A program made the translations under genes and the position numbers. Positions 12,528 to 23,989 of a stretch of 64,000 nucleotides of DNA are shown one piece after another (position 1 is the stretch's first letter; every line of letters begins with the position of its first letter). Under the pieces are notes generated by a model. The model had not been told where the DNA came from, ran no database searches, and saw nothing but the letters and a program-made list of their open reading frames with translations. The DNA comes from Diospyros lotus (taxonomy: Eukaryota; Streptophyta; Magnoliopsida; Ericales; Ebenaceae). Where the stretch lies: positions 3,892,622 to 3,956,621 of the forward strand of contig NC_068342.1 of assembly GCF_014633365.1 (NCBI RefSeq), given 5' to 3'.

Positions 12528-15500
12528 ATGGCTGCTACTGGGATGCCGAGGAACTCAACAATGATTTGTGCTCAATTGGTAAGTCAATCTGTTGAGCACA
12601 TGGTGACCGATATGTATGAGGCAAAGGCACAAGGCGCAGATTTGGTGGAGATCAGGCTCGATTGTTTGAAGGATTTCCGCCCTCGTCAACACCTTCAGAT
12701 TCTCCTCGACAGTAAGCCACTCCCAGTCGCCGCCGTGTATCGGTGCGTGCCGGGCTCATCTTCGCTGTTTTTGGACAGCTTTACTTCTTTTTAGCACTCC
12801 GCCGGGGGGGGGGGGGGGGGGTGTTTGTGTGCAAGAAATGGCTTGAAACAAGAATTACAAGATGGAAATGCGTTAACGTGGCAAATTTCATACTGAAGAT
12901 GGGCTTGGAAATAAAGGAGGAAGAAGAAAGAGAAGTTTGAAGTGTCCCAGTGCTGGTTAAGTCAACCTATTCCACTTACGTTGGTGGCTCCTTCTTGGGA
13001 AATTTGCAAAAATAGGACTTTCGGTACTAAACTTTGGAAAAATAGGACACTTCAATTTTTTTTGCAAAACTAGGATTTTTGAACGTGTATTGGACAAAAA
13101 TATCCATACTTTTCAGTTAGCTCTCTACTTGTTCTTCTTTTTCTGTCACGACCCAAAATCCGAGGCCGTGACCGACACCATCCCCTTAGAAGCCACAAAC
13201 TCCAATAGGGAATAGTAAACCTTACAATACACATAATTTTTCAAACATTTAACAATCTCATATATATTACAAAATAAGTACATTTCCATTAATTGATATT
13301 GAAGTATCCACCGGGCTATAATCTATTACATGCTTACAATATTCAAAATTTCTCATTTTACATACGAAAGAAACATCAATTTCCTTATACTCAACCCGTG
13401 AGATGAGATGCATGTGTTGTAGCCAGAGCGTGACTAGAGTAAATGTAGTAAAATCGTTTACCACAACTCCTATCGTCAAAAGTGATGTCAACCTACAAAA
13501 TCTGAAATATTGAGGGGTAAGCCTGACACTGGCTCAGTAAGGAGTAAGAAGCATTATAATGGGGGAAATGTACAATCAATGCATCCAATGATTGATCATC
13601 ATACTATGCTATGCTTAATAGTATTTACAACAATATAGGAGATGACAAATAAACATGCGCATATATGAGTTAACCATCTAGAACCAAAGTTCACATATTC
13701 CATTCTCTTGGGGCGGAATGACTCTCACCCACGAGATTTGCTTCGGCGAAACCACTCTCGCCAAGTAAGGGCGGACCCACTCTCACCCTAATACATATAC
13801 GTGGTGCACCAACGGCTAACATTTACTATAGCTAGCATATAGGGTTCTAGCTGTTACTCCATTTAATACACATTTCATACCATCATTTAATATTAACAAA
13901 TGTCATATGCAATATATCACAAGTGTCAATATGTGCACAACAGACAATATGGATTTCAATTTTCTGTATGCAATTAAAGAACAAGATCATGAATAAGATA
14001 TATGGAATAACCGAATAATAAGAGATATGAATGCAACAATTATCACCATAATACAATTTACTCACTCACAGTATTATTGAAGATGCAGGATTCCCTCAAA
14101 CGCCTCTCAGCTGGGGCGCGCCAAAATCACCTAACAAAATTATCAATTCTCATAAGAATTAAATAAAATATAAAATTTAAATCTCCTAAGATTTGGACCG
14201 ACTCAAATGTTGCTCCAACGGCCGAAAGCCCCAAAATAAAACAACCTAGGCCAGCCCCATGGCTGCCGTCGTCGACGTTCACCACTGGCCATTCCCAGCG
14301 TCCACTTCCGACCACCGCCGGCCGAATATTTTGACGAACATAACCTACCATTAGAAACGCCTAGCAACGAAGGTCAATATATACAAAAATGAGTTAGATC
14401 TAACGGCTGGATTTCCGTAGATCTGGTTTTTAAATTTCTGGCCAGATTTAAAAATAAGCTGTTTACGCCGCCGGCCACATTTTTCGGCGATCCGAGACCA
14501 CCACTCGACTCCCTTACCCTCATAAACCAACATATCCAAAAACCATCAAGATCTAACAGCTAGATCTTCGTAGATCTAATTTTTAATTTTCGGCCAGATT
14601 ACAACGCACATTGCTAGTCGCCACCGGCCATCGCAGCCGACGTTTTTCCGGTGATCCGAGGTAGCCATTCACACCTCTAATCCCATTGACTAACATACCC
14701 GAAAACCAACAAGATCCAACGGCTAGATCTTTCTAGATCTAGGTTCAAAGTTTCGGCCAACACACCCACATGCATATACATACACCTCTCACAAATCTGA
14801 ACTAAAAGTAAAGCTAATGAAAATAAAAGGCTTACCTTGTTGTAGATTGAGGTCAATTTCACGGTGAAAATGTGGTCGGATTTAGGATCCAACGGTTAGA
14901 TTGCCCAAAATCGATTGAGAGAGAGAGAGAGAGCGCTTGTTGGAACGAGAAGGAAGAAGGAGAGGGGGGGCGGGGGGGAAGCTGGAGCCCTAAGGCTTTT
15001 ATATGGTCTTATGGGCTTAAGTTCTCTTCTTGGGCCTAAATAAGGCCCAAAAGTTGGGCCTTACATTTTCAATGACACTTCTTCTTCCTCGTTGATTAAT
15101 TTGCTGAGAAGATTTTCAAAAATCGCCACACACAGGCCATAGCGATTGTGCATCTTGCTTTCTTCGCCTAAGTTGCTATTCTATTTATTTTTTTTATTCT
15201 TTTTCAATGGCGTTTCTTCTTCCCCACCGATTAATTTGTTGAGAAGATTTTTAAAGTTCGCCCCACAAAGTGATTGTGTGTGTGTTTTGCTTTCTCCACC
15301 TAAGCTGCTATTATATTCTATTTTTTTTATTCTTTTTCAATGACCCTTCTTCTTCCTCACTGATTAATTTGTTAGGAAGATTTTCAATGTCCGCCACATA
15401 CAGCGGTTGTACGTCCTGCTTTTTCCGCCTAAGCTGCTATTATATTCTATTTTTTTTATTTCTTAATCTTCTGCAAATTTTTTATCAAACAAGCACAAAA

Positions 15501-18500
15501 ATTGTCCAAATATATCAGTTTTAGATATCGATTGTAGATATCTGATGTAGATATCGGTCCAAAGATTTATGTGCAATTTTTGTTATTATTGATATATATT
15601 TAATCAACTGATATATTTGAAACGATATATTTGCACCGATATCTTTAAACTGATATCTATCAACCACCAATATATTTGAACTGATATCTTTGCACCAATA
15701 TCTTTGAACCAATATCAACAACGGATATCTTTGCACTAATATCTATCAACAACCAATATCTACAATAGATATCTATAATCGATATCTAAAACTGATATCT
15801 GCAATTGATATATTTGAACAACTTTTGTGCTTGTTTGATGGAGAACTTGCAGAAAGTAAAGAAATCAAAAAATGGAATAGAATAGAATAACAGCTTAGGC
15901 AAAGAAAGCAAGATGCACAACCACTATGTGTGGCAGACTTTGAAAATTTTTTCAGCAAATTAATTAGCGAGGAAGAAGAAGCGCTATTGAAAAGAAATAA
16001 AAAAAAAAATTGAACAGAATAGTAGCTCCAGCGAAGAAAACAAGATGTAGTCGCTGTGTGTGGCTGACTTTGAAATTTTTTTCAACAAATTAATCAGCGA
16101 GGAAGAATAAGCACCATTGAAAAAGAATAAAAAAAATAGAATAGAATAGCAACTTAGGCGGAGAAAACAAGATCCACAGCTATTGTGTAGCAGACTTTGA
16201 AAATCTTTTCAACAAATTAATTAGTGAGGAAGAAGAAGCACCATTGAAAAAGAAGAACAAGGAAAGAGCTAACTGAAAAGCGAGAGTTTTTTTTGTCCAA
16301 TACACATTCAAAAGTCCTAGTTTTGCATAGATTTGTAAAGTGTCCTATTTTTCAAAAGTTTAATACCGAAAATCCTATTTTTGCAACTTTCCCCTCCTCC
16401 CTAGTATATGTTCAATATAACTGACGTCATTTTGACACTTACTGGTTTTTCCATGTTAAGCACAAGAAGGATGCCCGTACTTTACTTGGTTATCGAACCT
16501 TTTTCTTTTTTCTTTGGGGGCTGGGGGTGGGGAACTCACAAGTATGAGGAATTAGCTTACAGACCATGCCATCAGGTAAGCACACATAAGTCTGTGTGTG
16601 AGTTTGCCCCTAGGGAGGTTTGGACCCTGAGGAAGCAACTATAGCCTCTCCCTAGATTGCATTCTTTTCAGCAAAATACCTCCACTTAGCCTTAGCTTGA
16701 TCTCAATAATTTTCCTTAAGAAAGCTTGTAATCGGAGAGGAAGTAGTTCTTTTGATTGATCTCAATCTTACAGGTCTGTTATGCTTTCTGCTGGCTATAA
16801 TGTTATTTATAACATGACACATATTCCACAGTATATTATTTCTGTACCTACCATGTGTTTGCTTGCAACAAAAAATCTTAGCATTCTTTTTTATTTTCAG
16901 TAACATCACCATTCCTCCTGCTTCCAAAGCTTTAATAGATAAGCAAACTAATCTAGACAAGAAAACTAAAGGTTTACATGGAAAAAGATAGAGCTTTCTT
17001 TTTTTTCTTATTGGATCTGCAGAAAACTGATTGTTGGATTTACTGTAAAAGCAAGTGTTAAGATTCTTTTATATGGTATATCTCTAATAATTTGTCCTGC
17101 TATATCTAATATTATATTAGTGTAAGTTGCTTCTTATGTTCAAGACAAATGGTCAGCCAACAAGCTGACCTTTATCTTGTTGAAAGCAAACTGTGACTGT
17201 CCAGTATAGAATTTAAATGTTCAATTTCTATTTGGCCACATTTGCTCTGATTTACTTATTTAGTTTCTGCTAGGCCAAAAGGGGAAGGTTGTCAGAATGA
17301 GGTTGATCAAAATATGCAGTTGGATGCACTCTGTTTGGCTAAAGAATTGGGAGCAGATTTTGTGGAATTGGAGCTCAAGGTATTTGTATTTGATATTAAA
17401 TCATTCATGGGAAAAGTAGTTTATGGAAACTAAGGCGCTCTGTCCTAGGGTTGAAAAATGGAAAACCCCTGCAATGTTTTCTTTACCATGTGTGGGATCA
17501 GAAACTAGATTTTTATTGAATTTCATAGAATAATCAAATTATTTTCCATTTTCATCTCTAGACTTAATTTTTTCTTCTATTGTAGATCAATAACCTAGCC
17601 AACCCACTTAATGGAATTAAGTCCTGATATGTTGTTTTAGAGCAATAACTGATAGCTGGAGACCATAATGCTGAAACACCAAAATGTACAACAATAAGTA
17701 AGACTGGGGAGCATTCTAATGCCATAATTATGAAATATGGTGCTTACCCTTTGATAGACGTGGTTTTTAGAGAAATAGTTTTCAAAATGCTTTACACTCA
17801 GGGTTATAATTCTTTCTGTCAAAGAGCTATCACAGCGGATGGTAGTTAGTCATATCTATTAGCTCCCTAGTATTATGGTGTTGCATATCACATTGTTTTT
17901 CTTTCTTTCTTTCTTTTCTTGAACATCCTTTTGTTGACTATCATCATTGCCATTTTTTCCTTGCCAAAATTTGAAATTTTATATCCAGTTGGTGAAAAAG
18001 ACTATAGAGTTGATGAAGAGCAACGCTGATTATACAATCTTTTGTATCCTTATCATGGTTAAGTTTGTCAAAATTAAATCAAAACATTGTCAACTTTGAT
18101 GTACATATAATTTGAAAAACTGTTGCCTTCTTTGTTTTAACTGGTAAAAAACAAGTAAGCAGGTGCAAGTAAACATGCTTGCACAAGTAAAACGAAACTG
18201 ATTGTGTGCTTGTTCTCCGATATGTTTATACTGCATGACAATAACTTTCAAATATTAAAGGTGTTAATGTTTGTTAATTAGCCTTTAGTCATTCATTTGA
18301 GAGTTTACAAGCTAAATAACATAGCAAAATCATCAATTAACAAAGAAAAAAAATGTCAGTTTGTCATTAGAGACGGAATGACAGAGGCATTAGGGTGTTC
18401 TTTTCAGTCCAAGAATTTTGGTTACACTCTCTCTTGCTAATATGCTTTTGTTTCATGCTTGAATTCATTCATAGCATATAGGAACCATGCTAATCCAGCC

Positions 18501-19619
18501 CCTACTTGATGGTTAAATTTTTATGGTCTTATGTGTTAATTTAGGTTGCTTCAGATCTCATTGAAGAACACAAGCAGAACCAGCATAGGCGTAGTAAAAT
18601 AATTGTATCATATTATTTGGATGATATGACTCCTTCAGAAGAAGATCTCAGCCAACTTGTTTCACGCATGCAATCAACTGGTGCAGATATTGTCAAAATC
18701 GTCTTGAATTCAAGTAGCATTGCAGAAATATCAAGAATTTTTCATTTGCTTTCACATTGTCAGGTATTGTGTTCATAGATGGAAATTGTGATTTTTTTGC
18801 CACTTGTTCTAGTATACCATGTTTTGACAGGAATGAAATGAAAACAATATCTGTAAACAGGATGAACAATACTAATGGTTCACATAAAGGATGCATTGGA
18901 GTAAGAAGTGTGAATTATAACAATGAGGACTGCACCTCAAAATAAAATGGAAAAAGAGACTGGATCTGTTGGCAGATTAAACTCTATAACCTATGTGATT
19001 TCTGAGTATAGATGAGGGGATGGTTTTGATTTTCTAATTGAATATTATTTGTTCATCTTTTGTTTTTGACAAGACACTTCCTTTATACATTCTGCAGATC
19101 CCACTAATTGCATACTCTAAAGGGGATAGAGGTCTTATAAGTCAAATATTGGGGCCCAAATTTGGTAGTTTCTTAGTATACGGATCTATTGAAGGAAATC
19201 CAGTACCTGGTCTTCCTACATTGGGCAGTCTTCGATACACATATGGAGTACAGTATATAAATCAAGAGACTTTAGTTTTTGGGCTGATCTCAAAGCCAGT
19301 GAGCCACAGCAAGGGTCCTCTTTTGCATAATCCTACCTTCAGACATGTGGGTTACAATGGAATTTATGTCCCAATGCTAATAGATGATCTCAAAGAGTTT
19401 TTTAATGTGTACTCTAGTCCCCACTTTGCAGGTTTCAGGTAAGTCTATTGGAGCTTATAAATTCTTGCTCTGTCAGAATAAGAACAGTCATTACTCATAA
19501 CTTGAGAGGTATCTTATGTAAGACTAACTAGAATATCTACTTTTAGGCTACTTTCAACTGCCTTCTATCAGTTATATGTTTGTATTACTTTTATTAGGAT
19601 TAGGATTACAAATACTATG

Positions 19620-19652
<33 letters not shown>

Positions 19653-22600
19653 CCACTGACTGTACACGGGCGCATCATTCACATATCCACCCATATATGC
19701 AAACAACCTGGAAAAATCATCTCATTCAAATTATAGCTGATAGCGCTGCGGCAAAAAGTTTATGTGCATAGGCCTAAGTATTTGTTTGGTGCACATTCTT
19801 ATTTTCAGAAGAAGCACTTGATTCTTCAGTTGAAGGATGTGATTTTAGTTTTTTCAGAAGAATTATTTCTGAATACATCCTCCCTTTGTATACCCTGCCA
19901 CCACATTATTGACATACTATGGTACTCTTCTTCTTATTTTATGACACTCAATAATAAATCATATCTTATATGGACAACAAAATACTTTACTGATGTAGCA
20001 GAAAAAACCAAATATTTTACTTTATTAGCATACTAATGATACCCTTGCTTCCTGATTTTGGTTTAATCCCAGTAGAATAAGCCTAGAAAATTTATTGTCC
20101 ATCTCACGGAACAATTTATGATTGCCCCATAACAAAGTTATTAGGATCAAATGTGCTCTATTTTACATGAAAGAGTTTTATGTATAGTCAAGCAGTAAAC
20201 TTAAATGAAATGGCATAGTTACTGATTACATTTCAAATTAGATGTTCCAGAAATATCTCATACACATCCAAGTTCCAAACGCCCCACTTTGGAATTGATC
20301 ATTTAGAAGAGCCCGTCTGACGTAGAATCTACTTGCACTAGTCTATTCTTTAAGTTTTATTTTACATGAGATATTCATGTTTAGCTTTTAAATTGTAGAA
20401 GTATGTACATTGTGTCTTGGTTTTCACTTTCATCAAATGTAGAAGTACATATATATTTTGTAGGTTATTCTGAGTTTTTCATTTTTCTTTTCATGCTAAC
20501 AATTGTGTTTCCACTTTCATTTTCATCAAATCTAGTACATATACACTTTGTAGGTTACTCTGATTTTTTCATTTCTTTTTTTCATGCTAATGTAGTGTAG
20601 GATTTCCGTACAAGGAAGCTGTTATTCAATTTTGTGATGAAGTCCATCCACTTGCTCAGGTCCTCTCAATATTCTGTTTTTGTTCTCAATTTAAAGCTTT
20701 GATGCATTCAAAAACAGCAATCCTAAGATTTGTAACATCAATGCAATGTTTAAGTCCACATATAAACCCCACTGATGTACGTTTAGTAATTTACGTTTAG
20801 AGGAAGCAAGAGATGTACATTTAGTAATTTAGCTGGCATTGTCATTGTGGGCTGCTGCCACCATATGATGGGTGCCTGTCCTAATCTCTCAAGGGTTGAC
20901 ATCATGCCATATTGATCATTCATCATTTCTTTGGGAGAAGAATGACTGAATTCTTGGTGTACATAACTACCACTCAACTAAAAGTGTTACCAAGAAAAAA
21001 TATTAGGATTGGAGTAGATTTCCTTTGTTTGTCGAGAACTTTGCCATGTTCCATGGGAATATCAGTGGGGTCCACTTGTTCAACCTGTAATCTATAACTA
21101 TAGTTTATATGAATTATGAAGTCACAGTTGTAAATTCCACATGTATAATGTTTATATCTTGCAACTTTAATCAATGGTCTCATGCTTTGCTTCATCAGTC
21201 TATAGGTGCTGTTAATACTATTATAAGGCGCCACACTGATGGGAAGTTGGTTGGTTACAATTCAGATTGTGAGGCTTCTATAACAGCAATTGAGGATGCT
21301 CTCAAAGGTATTGAGGCTGACACCATAGTTCTCTAACCAATCAGATGTTCTATACCAATACATATTTTCTTGGAGAATAAAAAACTTCAATATGCAATAG
21401 AAACATTGATTTTCTCGTTCTTGAGGATAATTTCTAGGTTAACGTTTGAGACCATGTCATTGTTGCATAATAGAAATACCTTGAAAATTGCCCATGAATT
21501 TGATGTGAAGTAAAATCGTCTTCATCTTTTGCAAGTCTGATTGAGTTCTTTGATTGGATAATCAATTAACTGAACTGCATTTGAAATTTCACAGTATGGG
21601 GATCCACTAATGGGGAGGCATTGATCCCATCTCCTCTCACTGGAAAACAGTTTGTACTAGTAGGAGCTGGAGGTGCTGGAAGAGCACTAGCATTTGGTGC
21701 TAAATGCAGGGGAGCACGGGTTGTCATTTTTGATATTGACTTTGGTATGAGATTTTAAAAACTGCTATAGTAAGAATTATTATAATATATTCTCTATTAT
21801 TCTGGAAGTATTTGAGATTTTGTTCCAGTTCTTAAGCTCCTCCCTCCAATGGGACCCTCCAGTTCATCAGGTTGCCAATCAGCTTGGAGCACATTTTGGC
21901 ACGAGGCGCCATTGGGCTTCAATCTCTATAATCATTCTTGATATTATTTCTCTCCCACCCTTGCCATTATGTATGGGCAGTATTCTAATTCCCAGATGCT
22001 TCATGCTGTGGTTGGTGACCTGATGAACTAGAGAGATAATATTAGAGAGGATACAAGGTCTTCCTTCTAACCGTAATTCTTCTGTATCAAAGACAGAGCA
22101 AAATCTCTTGCGATGGTTGTCTCTGGTGAAGTTCAGCCTTTTGATGCCCTAGAGAGATTCCGGCCAGAGAAAGATGCAATCCTTGCCAATGCGACACCAT
22201 TAGGAATGCATCCAAATACTGATCGAATTCCTGTGGCTAAAGTCTCTCTCTAATTGCATTTGAACAAAACATCCTTAAGTTGTCAATGTGTTAACACCTT
22301 GTATTTCATGTTTAGGCGACCTTGGGTGATTACAAACTTGTCTTTGATGCTGTTTACACACCTATAAAAACCACACTGTTAATAGAAGCTGAGACTGCGG
22401 GAGCCATCATAGTCAGTGGAGTAGAAATGTTCCTCCGTCAGGCTGTCGGCCAGTTCAACCTCTTCACTGGTGGAAAAGGTATCTTCTTCTATAAAAGATG
22501 TAGATGGGTAAGGAGAGAATTAATAGTGGGGTCGAACATTATGATTATTGTTATTGTATATTATAGGCATAAAACTTGTTTAAATTCTTTTATAGCTGTT

Positions 22601-23547
22601 TTAAGTATTAGAAACTGTTCTCTCAAACATCAATTATGTTCTCCCAACAGAAATACTCATAAGAAAAAAATAAAAATACACACATGCATGTATGCTTGTT
22701 AATTAGCTTCTAGAAGTGATCGTGAAATTCACCCAAGTGATGAAAAGAGAAAAGAAAACCAATAGACATAAAAGAGAAAAACAACCTAAAAAGGGTTGTT
22801 TAACAGAACCCTTTTATGGAATATCATTGTCCAATTAATGTTTTTCAAGTGCATTTGTTGTTTGTAACTTGGTATGTGACATGAGAAAGGCTTGATATGT
22901 TGTTTATGTGTGGCGTGATATTAGTCAGCTATGTACTTAAACTAGTCATATCTTTTACTACTCGAAGCTTCCATGTCAAATCGACACTTTAGGTTCTTAT
23001 GAAAGTATGTTTGAAGGCTTCCTAGACATTGACTAAGTTTCAACAGGAACTATCAATAGTGTACTATTAGAGAACATTTCAATTGACTTGTATCCGAATT
23101 TTTTAGCTTGAAGGGCTTTCTTATTTAGCCTAAAGGAACGTGTAAAGTTCTATGGGACCAGGCTCTACAGACTATTGTGCCACAGTTAGCAAGTCAAAAT
23201 TCAGTTTAGAAAATATGCTGTCAATGCTAATCAGTTGCTTTGGAGCAGAAGGCTTAATTTTTTTGGCTGCAATAATCCTAGCTACCCACCAGAGATGCCC
23301 TATTAATATAGTAGGAATATGTGTTATCAAAGGATTTCCTGCGATTGTTTCTAGTATTGAATCAATCATCCACTTTGGTATCTTATTGAACAAAAATGGT
23401 GATGTTGTTCCTCCGTTGATCAAGAATTTTGATTTTTGGGAAGTATCATGATCATCCTTAATTTCTAAGACAATTGGATTCATGTTGTTTTCCTGTTTTG
23501 CAGCACCTGAAGACTTCATGCGCAGTACAATTTTAGAGAAGTTTTGA
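12528..23547 (+). CDS. DQD/SDH-family dehydrogenase, copy 1 (dehydratase domain degenerate, NAD-type)
   Basis: Ten exons: 12528-12742, 17274-17379, 18545-18763, 19098-19438, 20596-20659, 21199-21307, 21595-21744, 22093-22241, 22316-22478, 23504-23547; 519 residues, no internal stop. Residues about 10-225 form the type I dehydroquinate dehydratase domain. The Schiff-base Lys158 and Glu41 remain, but the catalytic His is Tyr131 (SYYL for SSHN), the carboxylate Arg is Gln196 (ISQ for ISR), and SAPGQ is PVPGL. Residues about 235-519 are the dehydrogenase domain, with S249/S251 of VSHSKG, Lys300, Asn321 and Asp338 present. The Thr of CTIPHK is Gly296 (VGFPYK). After the GAGGAGRA loop the NADP-type ANRT is FDID (397-400), favouring NAD. 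There is no transit peptide. Intron 1 (4.5 kb) carries nested transposons. A pure shikimate-pathway role is unlikely; the substrate is unknown. Confidence 0.88.
13144..15065. mobile_element. Solo LTR, 1922 bp, nested in the foldback element
   Basis: Starts TGTCACGACCC and ends GGGCCTTACA, with TGT/ACA termini typical of an LTR. The 5-bp target duplication TTTTC is perfect (13139-13143 and 15066-15070). The flanking sequence reads through the insertion to match the other arm of the host element. I see no gag-pol sequence or second LTR, so it is best read as a solo LTR left by recombination. Frames here contain only short incidental ORFs. Confidence 0.85.
15520..15840. repeat. GATATC-rich palindromic tract
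   Basis: About 320 bp in which GATATC or close variants (GATATA, AATATC) recur every 15-25 bases on both strands. It forms the turn between the inverted arms of the element at 12997-16394. It is non-coding and strongly self-complementary. Confidence 0.7.
19620..19652 (+). repeat. Compound CT/AC microsatellite
   Basis: A CT run followed directly by an AC run in intron 4 of DQD/SDH copy 1. Confidence 0.85.
20428..20595 (+). repeat. Tandem duplication at the intron 4 acceptor of DQD/SDH copy 1
   Basis: Two units of about 92 bp, each running from TTTCATCAAAT through TACATATA and TTTTGTAGGTTA to TTTCATGCTAA. The second unit ends in the acceptor ATGTAG used for exon 5 at 20596. The corresponding point in the first unit reads ACAATTG and lacks the AG. 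Confidence 0.65.
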
Positions 23548-23989
23548 TGCGAATCATGTAAGGGTGGTTCTAAATTGATTCCCAACTGTTTTTTCTGATC
23601 TGAAATTGATTTCTTTTGCATTGGTTGATTGAGAGTGTAGCAATTGAAAGAACAAACTGAAGATGAGGAGTGATCAGTTTGGAATTGACATTGCTTGGAG
23701 GGGTGAAACTGAAATGTTGTAATTTAGGTGTGGTAAGTAAATCCCTTATTCTGGGGTGGAGTCTTTGAACGCAGCCATGTTTGAAATAATGATGATGCTA
23801 TGTTCTCTTCCTAATCACAGAAAATTGATCAATTTCTTTTTGTTAATGCAATGCCATTACTGCAGCTGGGATGTCATTATGGTTTGCGTTTTTGGGTTAT
23901 TGGATTGAACATACTTCTGAAAAGGTTATTTGGACACTTATTTGTGACATTTTTAATAATATTCGTGTATTGATGTATTATATGTTGGA

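Larger units (their letters stand above)
12997..16394. mobile_element. Foldback/TIR element in intron 1 of DQD/SDH copy 1, split by a solo LTR
   Basis: Terminal inverted repeats of about 140 bp: the left end GGGAAATTTGCAAAAATAGG (12997 on) matches the reverse complement of the right end (about 16255-16394), through GTATTGGACAAAAA and TTTTCAGTTAGCTCT. Inside, each arm has three tandem units of about 133 bp (left 15066-15465, right about 15840-16260, inverted), and the centre (15520-15840) is a GATATC-rich tract. Removing the solo LTR (13144-15065) and one copy of its target duplication restores a continuous arm, giving an original element of about 1.47 kb. No transposase and no clear target duplication. 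Confidence 0.8.

Noticed and set aside
12743..12940. Continuation of copy 1 exon 1 past 12742
   Set aside because: The frame reaches a stop soon after, the paralogues end at the same codon position, and CG|GTGCGT is a good donor that joins in phase to 17274.
14127..14892. Minus-strand ORFs of 62-74 codons in intron 1 of copy 1
   Set aside because: They lie within the solo LTR and show no retroviral or other protein motifs.
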